Shown here: piece by piece, positions 26,606-35,520 of the stretch
Layout of the letters: every line of letters begins with the position of its first letter
How positions within the stretch are numbered: the stretch's first letter is position 1
Assembly (NCBI RefSeq): GCF_004353845.1
Contig: NZ_CP037864.1
Location: 4,898,001 to 4,962,000 of the forward strand
Source of the DNA: Citrobacter arsenatis
GTDB lineage: Bacteria; Pseudomonadota; Gammaproteobacteria; Enterobacterales; Enterobacteriaceae
DNA length: 64,000 nucleotides
Direction of reading: 5' to 3'
Program-made: the position numbers and the translations under genes
Notes under the pieces: generated by a model
The model's database searches: none
The model's input: the letters and a program-made list of their open reading frames with translations, nothing else
Told to the model about the DNA's origin: nothing

Positions 26606-27266
26606 GCGCCAGGCCTCCATGCAGATGTCCATCGCTCAGAACCATTTGGCGATAGGAGCGACGGGAGATCAGGCCAATGTCGTGCGTGGCCATTAATACC
26701 GTGACCCCGACGCGGTTAAACTCTTCAAACAGGCGAAGGATCCCTTCTGACAGCGCGTCATCCAGGTTCCCCGTTGGTTCATCCGCCAGCAGTACCGCAG
26801 GCTTGTTCACCACCGCACGAGCGATGCCCACGCGCTGTTGTTCGCCGCCGGAGAGCTGAATCGGGAAGTTTTTCGCTTTGTCCAATAGCCCGACCTTATC
26901 CAGCGCCGCTGACACGCGACGACGAATATCGTCCCCGCTGGCACCCGCAATGATCAGCGGGATCGCCACGTTGTCAAACACGGTTCGGTCCATCAACAGG
27001 TGGTGATCCTGAAAAATCATGCCAATCTGACGACGCAGAAACGGCACTTCACGGTTTTTCAAACGGCTGATGTCATGCCCGCTGAAGTAGATTTTCCCGG
27101 CGCTGGGCCGTTCAATTCCACAAATCAGCTTCAGCAGGGTACTTTTCCCCGCGCCGGAGTGGCCGGTCAGAAACGCCATCTCGCCAGGCTGCATATGGAA
27201 GGTCACTCCCTGCAGCGCTTGTCTCCCACCGAGATAGGCCTTGCTGACATGTTCAAAGCGAATCAT
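26598..27266 (-). CDS. ftsE: Cell division ATPase FtsE
   Basis: This 222-aa ABC-type ATPase has Walker A (GHSGAGKST), signature (LSGGEQQRVGIARA) and Walker B (VLLADEPTGNLD). It drives FtsX to activate EnvC-AmiA/B at the septum. It is the middle gene of ftsYEX, 2 bp from ftsY. Confidence 0.97.
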   Translation of the reverse strand: MIRFEHVSKAYLGGRQALQGVTFHMQPGEMAFLTGHSGAGKSTLLKLICGIERPSAGKIYFSGHDISRLKNREVPFLRRQIGMIFQDHHLLMDRTVFDNVAIPLIIAGASGDDIRRRVSAALDKVGLLDKAKNFPIQLSGGEQQRVGIARAVVNKPAVLLADEPTGNLDDALSEGILRLFEEFNRVGVTVLMATHDIGLISRRSYRQMVLSDGHLHGGLAHE

Positions 27267-27268
27267 TG

Positions 27269-28795
27269 TTAATCCTCTCGGGCAAAAAGTGCCTCTATAA
27301 AATCGTCCGCTTTAAACGGACGTAAATCCTCGATACGTTCGCCCACACCGATATAACGGATAGGGATGCCAAACTGATCGGCAACCGAGAAGATGACCCC
27401 ACCCTTCGCCGTACCGTCCAGCTTGGTCAGGGTGATACCGGTTAAGCCCACCGCTTCATGGAACAGTTTGGCCTGGCTTATTGCATTCTGCCCGGTGCTG
27501 GCGTCGATAGTCAGCATAACTTCATGCGGCGCATCTTCGTCCAGCTTCTTCATGACGCGAACGATTTTTTTCAATTCTTCCATCAGGTGCGATTTATTCT
27601 GCAAACGCCCTGCGGTATCAGCGATCAGCACGTCTACGTTACGCGCCTTCGCCGCCTGAATGGCATCAAAGATAACGGAGGCGGAATCCGCACCGGTATG
27701 CTGCGCAATCACCGGGATGTTATTACGCTGGCCCCAGACCTGCAGCTGTTCTACCGCCGCTGCACGGAAAGTATCGCCCGCCGCCAGCATCACCGATTTA
27801 CCCTGCTGTTCAAACTGACGCGCCAGCTTACCAATGGTGGTGGTTTTGCCCACGCCGTTAACGCCAACCATTAAGATAACAAATGGCGTTTTGCCATCAA
27901 CATTCAATGGTTCGTCAACCTTCGCCAGAATCTCGCCCATCTCGTCTTTCAGCAGACCGTACAGCGCTTCCGCGTCTTTGAGCTGCTTGCGACTGGCGCC
28001 TTCCGTCAGATTCGCAATGATCTTGCGGGTCGTTTCTACGCCCACGTCGGCGATCAGCAACTGTTCTTCCAGTTCTTCAAACAGATCATCGTCGATCTTC
28101 TTACCACGGAAAAGACTGATAAATCCGGAACCGAGGTTTTCTTTTGTTTTCAGCAGGCTGCGTTTCAGGCGCGCAAAGAAACCTTCTTTAGTTGGTTTTT
28201 CCTGCTCCTGGACTGCCTCTTCTTTTACCGGTTCTTCAACAGCAGCTTCTTCTACCGGCACCACCATGACGGCTTCTTCAGCAGCCTCGGCGGCCAGCGC
28301 CTGCGCTTCCAGCTCTTCGTCTGTCAGCTGCGGTTCGTTTTCAGCTTCCTCTTCAGCCGCCTCAACGATTTCCACGGTTTCCGCTTCGGCCTGCCACTCT
28401 TCGGCAGAAACCTCTTCGGCTTTCACCTCTTCCGGCAGCGGCAATTCTTCGCGTTCAATAACCGCCGCCGCTGGCGTTTCCACTACAGTTTCAGCAACGG
28501 GTTCAGCTACCGGCTCAATCTCCGGCTGCGATTGTTCGGCGACAGGTTCTTCTTCCGGCTGCAGTTTTTCGATTTCCGCAACCTGTTCAGTCACTTCAAC
28601 GACTTCAGCTGCAAAGGCTTGCGCTTGCGCCTCGCTACGGGTTTCCTCGGCGCGCGGCTGTTCGTCAACAACGATAGTTTCTTCAGCAACCGGTTGTTGT
28701 TCTTCGTTTTTTACTTCTGTCTCGTTTTCCGGTGCCTGCTCTTTTTGACCAAAGCCCAGCCAGGAAAAAAAGCCACGTTTTTTCTCTTTCGCCAT
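27269..28795 (-). CDS. ftsY: Signal recognition particle receptor FtsY
   Basis: FtsY docks SRP-ribosome complexes at the membrane. The 508-aa protein is slightly longer than E. coli FtsY (497), owing to the acidic A domain (residues about 20-195, very rich in E, A and V). The NG GTPase domain follows, with GVNGVGKTTT (around residue 315), DTAGR and TKLDGTAKGG. It is the first gene of ftsYEX and diverges from rsmD. Confidence 0.98.
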   Translation of the reverse strand: MAKEKKRGFFSWLGFGQKEQAPENETEVKNEEQQPVAEETIVVDEQPRAEETRSEAQAQAFAAEVVEVTEQVAEIEKLQPEEEPVAEQSQPEIEPVAEPVAETVVETPAAAVIEREELPLPEEVKAEEVSAEEWQAEAETVEIVEAAEEEAENEPQLTDEELEAQALAAEAAEEAVMVVPVEEAAVEEPVKEEAVQEQEKPTKEGFFARLKRSLLKTKENLGSGFISLFRGKKIDDDLFEELEEQLLIADVGVETTRKIIANLTEGASRKQLKDAEALYGLLKDEMGEILAKVDEPLNVDGKTPFVILMVGVNGVGKTTTIGKLARQFEQQGKSVMLAAGDTFRAAAVEQLQVWGQRNNIPVIAQHTGADSASVIFDAIQAAKARNVDVLIADTAGRLQNKSHLMEELKKIVRVMKKLDEDAPHEVMLTIDASTGQNAISQAKLFHEAVGLTGITLTKLDGTAKGGVIFSVADQFGIPIRYIGVGERIEDLRPFKADDFIEALFARED

Positions 28796-28946
28796 TTGCG
28801 ACTACACTCCCCCGCTGTTGCTTCATGGCACAGCGTCAACGCTATGTACATAGCAGCTAAAAAAATGATGAAATAGTCTATCACTTAACTTAACTCACAT
28901 CACCGCCTGGAATGACATGCTATAGGCGGATTGAGCAATAATAGAA

Positions 28947-29543
28947 ATGAAAAAACCGAATCACTCTGGTAGCGGCCAGATTCGCATTATTGGCGGGCAA
29001 TGGCGTGGCCGTAAACTCCCGGTTCCGGACAGCCCCGGCCTGCGTCCGACCACCGACCGTGTACGCGAAACGTTGTTTAACTGGCTGGCCCCGGTAATGG
29101 TCGATGCTCACTGCCTGGACTGCTTCGCCGGCAGCGGCGCACTGGGGCTGGAAGCTCTCTCCCGCTATGCGGCGAATGCGACGCTTCTGGAGATGGATCG
29201 CGCGGTATCTCAGCAGCTACAAAAGAATCTTGCCACGCTGAAAGCCCCCCATGCCCGCGTCGTTAACACTAATACCCTGACATTTTTAGCTCAGGCAGGT
29301 ACGCCACATAACGTGGTGTTTGTTGACCCGCCGTTTCGTAAAGGATTACTGGAAGAAACATTAACTCTTCTGGAAACTCATGGCTGGCTGGCAGATGAAG
29401 CCTATATTTACGTTGAAAGCGAAGTAGAAAACGGTTTGCCGCCGATTCCGGTGAACTGGTCGCTATACCGTGAAAAAGTCGCCGGACAGGTCGCCTATCG
29501 CCTGTACCAACGTGAAGCACGAGGAGAACACGATGCTGATTAA
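28947..29543 (+). CDS. rsmD: 16S rRNA (guanine966-N2)-methyltransferase RsmD
   Basis: RsmD methylates G966 of 16S rRNA using SAM. The SAM-binding motif DCFAGSGALG is at residues 58-67 and the catalytic DPPF motif is at 127-130. The length of 198 aa matches E. coli. Its 3' end overlaps yhhL by 11 nt. Confidence 0.97.
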   Translation: MKKPNHSGSGQIRIIGGQWRGRKLPVPDSPGLRPTTDRVRETLFNWLAPVMVDAHCLDCFAGSGALGLEALSRYAANATLLEMDRAVSQQLQKNLATLKAPHARVVNTNTLTFLAQAGTPHNVVFVDPPFRKGLLEETLTLLETHGWLADEAYIYVESEVENGLPPIPVNWSLYREKVAGQVAYRLYQREARGEHDAD

Positions 29544-29808
29544 CCTGGGACGCCTGCTGATGCTGTGCGTCTGGGCATTTTTACTACTGAATATTTTTCA
29601 ACCCTTTCCACGTCCGCTTAACATCTTCGTTAACGTCGCACTGATATTTATGGTGCTGATGCATGGCATGCAGCTGGCGCTGTTAAAAAGCACCATGCCA
29701 AAAGATGGTCCGCAGATGACCCGCGGAGAAAAAATCCGCATTTTCCTGTTCGGCGTCTTTGAACTGCTAGTCTGGCAGAAGAAGATTAAGGACCAGTTGA
29801 AGAAGTAA
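29533..29808 (+). CDS. yhhL: DUF1145 family membrane protein YhhL
   Basis: This 91-aa inner-membrane protein has two hydrophobic segments (LLMLCVWAFLLLNIF and IFVNVALIFMVLMHGMQLALL). Function unknown. The start at MLINLGRLL (ATG at 29533, after GAGGAG) gives the length seen in E. coli. It overlaps the end of rsmD, so it is translationally coupled. Confidence 0.9.
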   Translation: MLINLGRLLMLCVWAFLLLNIFQPFPRPLNIFVNVALIFMVLMHGMQLALLKSTMPKDGPQMTRGEKIRIFLFGVFELLVWQKKIKDQLKK

Positions 29809-29856
29809 CTGCAATCTTTTCGCCCGGCGGCGCGTTGCGGGCCGGGGCGAGAAATC

Positions 29857-29901
29857 TGTAGGCCGGACAAGGCGTAAGCCGCCATCCGGCATCAGCCGGA
29901 T
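29857..29901. repeat. REP element after yhhL
   Basis: TGTAGGCCGGACAAGGCG..GCCATCCGGCA is one REP unit in the convergent gap between yhhL and yhhM. It is preceded by a GC-rich hairpin (CGCCCGGC...GCCGGGGCG, 29820-29850) that probably ends the rsmD-yhhL transcript. Confidence 0.85.
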
Positions 29902-29907
29902 AAAAGC

Positions 29908-30267
29908 TTAGCGTTCAGCAGTAAAATCAACAAAACGCGAACCTTTGTAACTCAGCGTGCCTTTATCCCCAACCGTTAACGCGTGGTACTGCTTAGCGTC
30001 CAGACGAAACGTCTGCTCGAGGCCGCCGCTTTGAGGCTTGAAACTGGCTTCATAGCGCATGCTGGTTCCTGCCGGGCTCACTTCCTGCTGACGGGATCGC
30101 CGATCGTTAAGCGGTTTTTCCCGTTTGTTACTCACCACCACCTGCTTTTGCACCAGCGGCGCCGCATCATTATCGGCTTTTTCTCGCCGCTGCTGAACAA
30201 AGCGAAACGACGCGGCGACAACAATTAAGGCAATGATAACAATGAAAAAAAGTGGTGGTTTGCTCAT
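29908..30267 (-). CDS. yhhM: DUF2500 family protein YhhM
   Basis: This 119-aa protein is anchored by one N-terminal membrane segment (PLFFIVIIALIVVAASF), followed by a basic linker (NKREKPLNDRRSRQQ) and a small globular domain. Function unknown. It matches E. coli YhhM in length and location and diverges from yhhN. Confidence 0.9.
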   Translation of the reverse strand: MSKPPLFFIVIIALIVVAASFRFVQQRREKADNDAAPLVQKQVVVSNKREKPLNDRRSRQQEVSPAGTSMRYEASFKPQSGGLEQTFRLDAKQYHALTVGDKGTLSYKGSRFVDFTAER

Positions 30268-30408
30268 TTTATTAACCCATCAGAAAATGCGGAAATAAGC
30301 ATACATTGCCTGTTATGGTGTTGTCATCTGGCAGTGTCGACCTCTACACTGGACAGTAGAGCCGTAGGCACCCCGCTTACGAAAAAATAACGAATTCAAG
30401 GAACTAAG

Positions 30409-31035
30409 ATGCTTTGGTCGTTTATCGCTGTCTGCCTTTCCGCATGGTTGTTCGTGGATGCTTCCTATCGTGGGCCCGCCTGGCAACGCTGGGTCTTTAA
30501 ACCCCTGACATTACTCCTGTTGGCTCTGCTGGCCTGGCAGGCGCCAATGTTTAACGCCATCAGCTATCTGGTGCTGGCTGGCCTGCTAGCCTCGCTGCTG
30601 GGCGATGCGCTGACTTTGTTGCCGCGCCAACGCCTGCTGTACGCCGTGGGGGCATTCTTCCTGTCGCATCTGCTGTATACCATCTACTTCGCCAGCCAAA
30701 TGACGCTGTCGTTCTTCTGGCCTCTGCCGTTGGTGCTGGTGGTGCTGGGGGCGTTGCTGATTGCCGTGATCTGGACGCGTCTGGAAGAGCTGCGTGTCGC
30801 TATCTGCACCTTTATCGGCATCACGCTGATGATGGTCTGGATGGCCGGTGAGCTGTGGTTCTTCCGCCCGACCGCGCCGGCGCTGTCGGCATTTATGGGC
30901 GCATCGCTCCTGTTCATCGGCAACATTGTCTGGCTGGGTAGCCATTACCGTCGCCGCTTCCGTGCCGATAACGCAATTGCCGCCGCCTGCTACTTCGCCG
31001 GACATTTCCTGATTGTTCGTTCTTTGTATCTTTAA
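30409..31035 (+). CDS. yhhN: YhhN/TMEM86-family membrane protein
   Basis: This 208-aa inner-membrane protein has about eight hydrophobic segments. It belongs to the YhhN family, whose eukaryotic relatives TMEM86 are lysoplasmalogenases (vinyl-ether lipid hydrolases); the bacterial activity is not established. The acidic residues within helices (GDALTLLP) typical of the family are present. It ends 5 bp before the zntA -35 hexamer. Confidence 0.92.
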   Translation: MLWSFIAVCLSAWLFVDASYRGPAWQRWVFKPLTLLLLALLAWQAPMFNAISYLVLAGLLASLLGDALTLLPRQRLLYAVGAFFLSHLLYTIYFASQMTLSFFWPLPLVLVVLGALLIAVIWTRLEELRVAICTFIGITLMMVWMAGELWFFRPTAPALSAFMGASLLFIGNIVWLGSHYRRRFRADNAIAAACYFAGHFLIVRSLYL

Positions 31036-31040
31036 AACGC

Positions 31041-31072
31041 TTGACTCTGGAGTCGACTCCAGAGTGTATCCT
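31041..31072 (+). promoter_or_regulatory. ZntR-controlled zntA promoter
   Basis: The -35 TTGACT and -10 TATCCT are separated by 20 bp, longer than the optimum. Between and over them lies a perfect 22-bp dyad, ACTCTGGAGTC followed by GACTCCAGAGT (31044-31065). This is the MerR-family operator where zinc-bound ZntR untwists the promoter. It matches the E. coli zntA promoter. Confidence 0.95.
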
Positions 31073-31109
31073 CCGGTTAATACGAAATGATTATCAACCG
31101 GAGGATGCC

Positions 31110-33308
31110 ATGTCGACACCCGATACCCGTGGCAAAAAGGTCCCACAATTCTCTTCATTCAAGCCAGTGCCTGCGCCACAAAAGGTGGATGACTGCTGCT
31201 GCGAAGGAAGCTGCTCTACCCCACCGCCCGTATCCGATACCGTACAAGGTACCCGCTATTCCTGGAAAGTGGCGGGCATGGACTGTGCGGCCTGCGCCCG
31301 AAAAGTAGAAAATGCGGTCCGCCAGGTCAGCGACGTCAACCAGGTCCAGGTTCTGTTCGCCACTGAAAAACTGGTAGTCGATGCCAGTTCCGATATCCGC
31401 CAGCAAGTTGAAAACGCAGTGCAAAAGGCAGGCTATACCCTGCGCGATGAGCACGCGACGGACGCTGCCCCCGAGTCCCGTTTTAAAGAAAACCTGCCGC
31501 TGATTTCGCTGATTATCATGATGACGATTAGTTGGGGGCTAGAGCAGTTCAATCACCCCTTCGGTCAGATAGCGTTTATCGCCACCACGCTGGTTGGTCT
31601 GTATCCCATTGCCCGTCAGGCTCTGCGTCTGATGAAAACCGGCAGCTACTTTGCCATTGAAACGTTGATGAGCGTGGCCGCCATTGGCGCACTGTTTATC
31701 GGCGCGACGGCGGAAGCCGCCATGGTGCTGCTGCTGTTTTTAATTGGTGAACGCCTGGAAGGATGGGCCGCCAGCCGCGCCCGTAAAGGGGTTAGCGCGC
31801 TGATGGCGCTCAAACCGGAAACCGCCACGCGCCTGCGTAACGGCGAGCGCGAAGTGGTGGCTATCAATACCCTCCGGCCTGGTGATGTTATCGAAGTTGC
31901 CGCGGGCGGGCGTTTACCTGCCGACGGCAAATTGGTCTCCGGTTTTGCCAGCTTTGATGAAAGCGCCCTGACCGGCGAATCGATTCCCGTTGAACGTGCC
32001 ACCGGCGAGAAAGTCCCGGCCGGCGCCACCAGCGTGGACCGTCTTGTAACGCTGGAAGTGCTCTCCGAGCCGGGTGCCAGCGCCATTGACCGTATTCTGA
32101 AGCTGATTGAAGAAGCGGAAGAACGTCGTGCCCCGATTGAGCGCTTTATTGACCGTTTCAGCCGAATTTACACCCCAGCGATTATGGCGGTTGCGCTGCT
32201 GGTCACCCTCGTACCGCCACTGCTGTTTGCCGCATCCTGGCAGGAGTGGATTTACAAAGGGCTGACGCTGCTGCTGATTGGTTGTCCTTGCGCACTGGTG
32301 ATTTCAACACCCGCAGCCATTACCTCTGGTCTTGCCGCCGCGGCGCGTCGTGGCGCGTTAATCAAAGGCGGGGCCGCGCTGGAACAGTTGGGTAGAGTCA
32401 CGCAGGTGGCGTTTGATAAAACCGGTACCCTGACCGTCGGTAAACCACGCGTCACGGCGATTCATCCGGCAAGCGGTATTAGCGAAGCTGAACTGCTGGC
32501 ACTGGCGGCAGCGGTAGAGCAAGGCGCAACGCACCCGCTGGCACAGGCGATTGTCCGGGAAGCACAAACGCGCGAACTGACTATTCCTGTCGCAAAAGAG
32601 CAACGGGCGCTGGTTGGCTCTGGAATTGAAGCGCTGGTCAACGGCGAACGCGTACTGATTTGCGCCGCCGGTAAGCAACCTACTGATGCCTTTGCCGGGC
32701 AGATTAGCGAGCTGGAAAACGCGGGCCAAACGGTGGTGCTGGTGCTGCGTAACGATGTCGTTCTCGGCATGCTGGCCCTACAGGACACACTGCGCGACGA
32801 CGCGCGTAGCGCCATCAGCGAGCTGAATCAGATTGGCGTGAAAGGCGTGATCCTGACCGGCGATAACCCACGTGCGGCGGCAGCCATTGCCGGCGAGCTG
32901 GGGCTCGAATTCAAAGCGGGACTCTTGCCGGAGGATAAAGTGCAGGCCGTAACCCATCTTAACCAACAGTCGCCGCTGGCGATGGTCGGCGACGGCATCA
33001 ACGACGCCCCGGCAATGAAAGCGGCCACCATCGGCATTGCGATGGGAAGCGGGACCGACGTCGCGCTGGAAACCGCCGATGCAGCCCTGACCCACAACCG
33101 TCTGCGTGGTCTGGTGCAAATGATTCATCTGGCGCGCGCCACCCACGCCAATATTCGCCAGAACATTGCGATTGCGCTGGGCCTGAAGGGGATTTTTCTC
33201 GTTACCACGCTGCTCGGGATAACCGGACTGTGGCTGGCGGTGCTGGCGGATACGGGGGCGACGGTACTGGTGACCGCTAACGCGCTGCGGTTATTGCGTA
33301 AAGGATAA
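31110..33308 (+). CDS. zntA: Zn(II)/Cd(II)/Pb(II)-exporting P-type ATPase ZntA
   Basis: ZntA expels zinc, cadmium and lead from the cytoplasm. The N-terminal metal domain carries the C29-C30-C31 cluster (DCCCEGSC) and the C59-A-A-C62 motif. The membrane CPC motif (GCPCALVIS), phosphorylation site DKTGT and hinge GDGINDAPA are all present. It is 732 aa from MSTPDTRG (ATG at 31110, with GGAGGA upstream); the open frame reaches back into the ZntR operator and cannot be translated from there. Confidence 0.97.
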   Translation: MSTPDTRGKKVPQFSSFKPVPAPQKVDDCCCEGSCSTPPPVSDTVQGTRYSWKVAGMDCAACARKVENAVRQVSDVNQVQVLFATEKLVVDASSDIRQQVENAVQKAGYTLRDEHATDAAPESRFKENLPLISLIIMMTISWGLEQFNHPFGQIAFIATTLVGLYPIARQALRLMKTGSYFAIETLMSVAAIGALFIGATAEAAMVLLLFLIGERLEGWAASRARKGVSALMALKPETATRLRNGEREVVAINTLRPGDVIEVAAGGRLPADGKLVSGFASFDESALTGESIPVERATGEKVPAGATSVDRLVTLEVLSEPGASAIDRILKLIEEAEERRAPIERFIDRFSRIYTPAIMAVALLVTLVPPLLFAASWQEWIYKGLTLLLIGCPCALVISTPAAITSGLAAAARRGALIKGGAALEQLGRVTQVAFDKTGTLTVGKPRVTAIHPASGISEAELLALAAAVEQGATHPLAQAIVREAQTRELTIPVAKEQRALVGSGIEALVNGERVLICAAGKQPTDAFAGQISELENAGQTVVLVLRNDVVLGMLALQDTLRDDARSAISELNQIGVKGVILTGDNPRAAAAIAGELGLEFKAGLLPEDKVQAVTHLNQQSPLAMVGDGINDAPAMKAATIGIAMGSGTDVALETADAALTHNRLRGLVQMIHLARATHANIRQNIAIALGLKGIFLVTTLLGITGLWLAVLADTGATVLVTANALRLLRKG

Positions 33309-33314
33309 TGTGTG

Positions 33315-33800
33315 TGCCGGATGCGGCGTTGCCTTATCCGGCCTACAGGTTACACCGTCTTTGTAGGTCGGATAAGCGTTAGCGCCATCCGGCATACAGG
33401 TTACACCGTCTTTGTAGGCCGGATAAGCGTTAGCGCCATCCGGCATACAGGTTACACCGTCTTTGTAGGCCGGATAAGCGTTAGCGCCACCCGGCATACA
33501 GGTTACACCGTCTTTGTAGGTCGGATAAGCGTTAGCGCCACCCGGCATACAGGTTACACCGTCTTTGTAGACCGGATAAGCGTTAGCGCCACCCGGCATA
33601 CAGGTTACACCGTCTTTGTAGGTCGGATAAGCGTTAGCGCCACCCGGCATACAGGTTACACAGTCTTTGTAGGCATAAGCGTTAGCGCCATCCGGCATAC
33701 AGGCCACACAGTCTTTGTAGGCCGGATAAGCGTTAGCGCCATCCGGCATACAGGCCACACAGTCTTTGTAGGCCGGATAAGCGTTAGCGCCATCCGGCAT
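33315..33800. repeat. Tandem array of nine 51-bp REP units
   Basis: After one inverted REP (TGCCGGATGCGGCG..TTATCCGGCCTAC, 33315-33345), nine units in the same orientation start at 33360, 33411, 33462, 33513, 33564, 33615, 33666, 33714 and 33765. Each is TTTGTAGGCCGGATAAGCG..GCCATCCGGCA plus a 15-nt spacer. The first spacers read ACAGGTTACACCGTC and the last two ACAGGCCACACAGTC. Unit seven lacks 3 bp. The exact period suggests unequal crossing-over or replication slippage. It fills the convergent gap zntA-tusA. Confidence 0.95.
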
Positions 33801-33807
33801 AACAAGA

Positions 33808-34053
33808 TTACTGCCCTTTGCGCACCAGATAGCGGTACGGCAGCGAGTCGGTCTCTTTGGCCACCAGCTCATGTTCCATGAAGGTACAGAAGCCGGGAAT
33901 GTCACGGGTTGTCGCCGGATCGTCGGCGACAATCAGCAGCGTTTCACCCGCCTGCATGCCGCGCACGGTTTTACGTACCATCATTACGGGTTCCGGGCAG
34001 CGCAACCCCTGGGCATCAAGAGTATGGTCGGGAGAGGTAAACAGATCGCTCAT
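33808..34053 (-). CDS. tusA: Sulfur carrier protein TusA
   Basis: TusA accepts sulfur from IscS and passes it to TusBCD for 2-thiouridine of tRNA. The catalytic cysteine is C19 in LRCPEP. It is 81 aa from MSDLFTSPD (ATG at 34053), as in E. coli. It lies beside the REP array. Confidence 0.96.
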   Translation of the reverse strand: MSDLFTSPDHTLDAQGLRCPEPVMMVRKTVRGMQAGETLLIVADDPATTRDIPGFCTFMEHELVAKETDSLPYRYLVRKGQ

Positions 34054-34183
34054 CGTAGTCTCGTTCATTCAAAAACGGCGTTATTTTACGCTCTGTTGTG
34101 GCGTAAGCCAATCAGGTTAACGATTGCGTGAAAAACAACCATTGCAATGTGCTCTTAAAGCAGTATCATGCGACGGTTTTTTA

Positions 34184-34217
34184 TTGGGTTCCCTCACCCC
34201 ATCCAACAAAAAGGTCA
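34184..34217 (+). promoter_or_regulatory. preQ1-I (type III) riboswitch in yhhQ leader
   Basis: The leader reads TTGGGT-TCCCTC-ACCCCA followed by TCCAACAAAAAGGTCAC. This is the compact H-type pseudoknot plan of preQ1-I riboswitches: a short stem, a C-rich loop, an A-rich tail, and a GG that pairs back to the loop. The AAGG at 34211-34214 is also the Shine-Dalgarno of yhhQ (ATG at 34222), so ligand binding would hide it. A type III preQ1-I switch in front of E. coli yhhQ is known. Here the call is by sequence pattern. Confidence 0.8.
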
Positions 34218-34221
34218 CAAT

Positions 34222-34887
34222 ATGACTCCGTTTACACAATCTCAGCGCGTAAAAGCGTTGTTTTGGCTATCGCTATTTCATCTGCTGGTGATCACCTCCA
34301 GCAACTATCTGGTGCAGCTACCGATCTCCATTTTTGGTTTCCATACCACATGGGGCGCTTTTAGCTTTCCGTTTATATTCCTCGCGACCGACCTGACCGT
34401 GCGTATTTTTGGCGCGCCGTTGGCACGACGTATCATCTTTGCGGTAATGATCCCTGCGCTGCTGATCTCCTATGTCGTTTCATCCCTGTTCTATATGGGA
34501 TCGTGGCAGGGTTTCGGCGCGTTGCTGCACTTTAATCTGTTTGTCGCCCGTATCGCCGCCGCCAGCTTTATGGCTTACGCGCTGGGACAAATTCTGGATG
34601 TGCATGTCTTCAACCGCCTGCGTCAGAACCGTCGCTGGTGGCTGGCGCCGACAGCTTCCACGCTGTTTGGCAACATTAGCGATACGTTGGCCTTCTTCTT
34701 TATCGCCTTCTGGCGCAGCCCGGACGCCTTTATGGCCGAGCACTGGATGGAAATCGCGCTGGTCGACTACTGCTTCAAAGTGCTGATCAGCATTATTTTC
34801 TTCCTGCCAATGTATGGCGTACTGCTGAATATGTTACTGAAAAGGCTGGCAGATAAATCCGAAATCTCTGCATTGCAGACGAGTTAA
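34222..34887 (+). CDS. yhhQ: Queuosine precursor transporter YhhQ
   Basis: This 221-aa inner-membrane protein of the ECF-like vitamin/VUT-1 family imports preQ0 and preQ1 for tRNA queuosine synthesis. Six hydrophobic segments are visible, with the family stretch TTWGAFSFPFIFLATDLTVRI. The start at MTPFTQSQR is fixed by the riboswitch-embedded AAGG; an upstream in-frame ATG at 34168 would be inside the leader. Regulation is by the preQ1 riboswitch. Confidence 0.95.
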   Translation: MTPFTQSQRVKALFWLSLFHLLVITSSNYLVQLPISIFGFHTTWGAFSFPFIFLATDLTVRIFGAPLARRIIFAVMIPALLISYVVSSLFYMGSWQGFGALLHFNLFVARIAAASFMAYALGQILDVHVFNRLRQNRRWWLAPTASTLFGNISDTLAFFFIAFWRSPDAFMAEHWMEIALVDYCFKVLISIIFFLPMYGVLLNMLLKRLADKSEISALQTS

Positions 34888-34959
34888 AGGTTCATTTTCC
34901 GAGTTGTGATAAGATGGACGAATGAGCCGTTATGGCCGTTTATCGAAAGGAAGAAGTCA

Positions 34960-35517
34960 ATGCGCAATCTGGTTAAATATGTCGGTATTGGCCTGCTGGT
35001 TATGGGGCTTGCGGCCTGTGATAATAGCGATACAAAAGCGCCAGCAGAAGGTGCTGCCGCAGAAAGTAACGCCACCGGACAACCGGTCAGTCTGCTGGAC
35101 GGCAAACTCAGTTTTTCCCTGCCCGCGGATATGACCGATCAGAGCGGCAAGCTGGGCACCCAGGCGAACAATATGCACGTGTATTCTGATGCAACCGGCC
35201 AGAAAGCGGTGATTGTGATTGTTGGCGACAATACCAACGAAGATCTGGCCGTGCTGGCAAAACGTCTGGAAGATCAGCAGCGTAGCCGCGACCCGCAGTT
35301 GCAGGTCGTCACCAATAAATCGATTGAGCTGAAAGGCCACACCCTGCAGCAGTTAGACAGCATTATCTCGGCCAAAGGCCAGACCGCATACTCTTCCGTG
35401 GTGCTGGGTAAAGTGGACAACCAACTGCTGACTCTGCAAATCACGCTGCCTGCTGACGATCAGCAAAAAGCGCAAACGACCGCAGAAAACATCATTAACA
35501 CGCTGGTTATCCAGTAA
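34960..35517 (+). CDS. dcrB: DcrB inner-membrane lipoprotein
   Basis: DcrB is a small envelope protein needed for phage C1/C6 DNA entry in E. coli and linked to lipoprotein maturation. The 185-aa product starts at MRNLVKYVG (ATG at 34960) with a signal ending in the lipobox LAAC, C20. A compact soluble domain follows. Its terminator lies inside the 3' end of convergent yhhS. Confidence 0.94.
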   Translation: MRNLVKYVGIGLLVMGLAACDNSDTKAPAEGAAAESNATGQPVSLLDGKLSFSLPADMTDQSGKLGTQANNMHVYSDATGQKAVIVIVGDNTNEDLAVLAKRLEDQQRSRDPQLQVVTNKSIELKGHTLQQLDSIISAKGQTAYSSVVLGKVDNQLLTLQITLPADDQQKAQTTAENIINTLVIQ

Positions 35518-35520
35518 CGG

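Noticed and set aside
27834..28748. 304-codon Ser/Ala-rich frame opposite ftsY
   Set aside because: It is the complement of the repetitive acidic (GAA/GCA-rich) A-domain codons of ftsY, which gives long stop-free antisense frames.
33360..33800. CRISPR array
   Set aside because: The spacers are nearly identical and only 15 nt long, the repeated unit is a REP palindrome, and no cas genes are present.
33291..33932. Long open frames on both strands with 17-residue repeats (to 213 and 189 codons)
   Set aside because: They result from the 51-bp REP period being a multiple of three and lacking stop codons; the DNA is a known type of non-coding repeat and no ribosome site precedes the frames.
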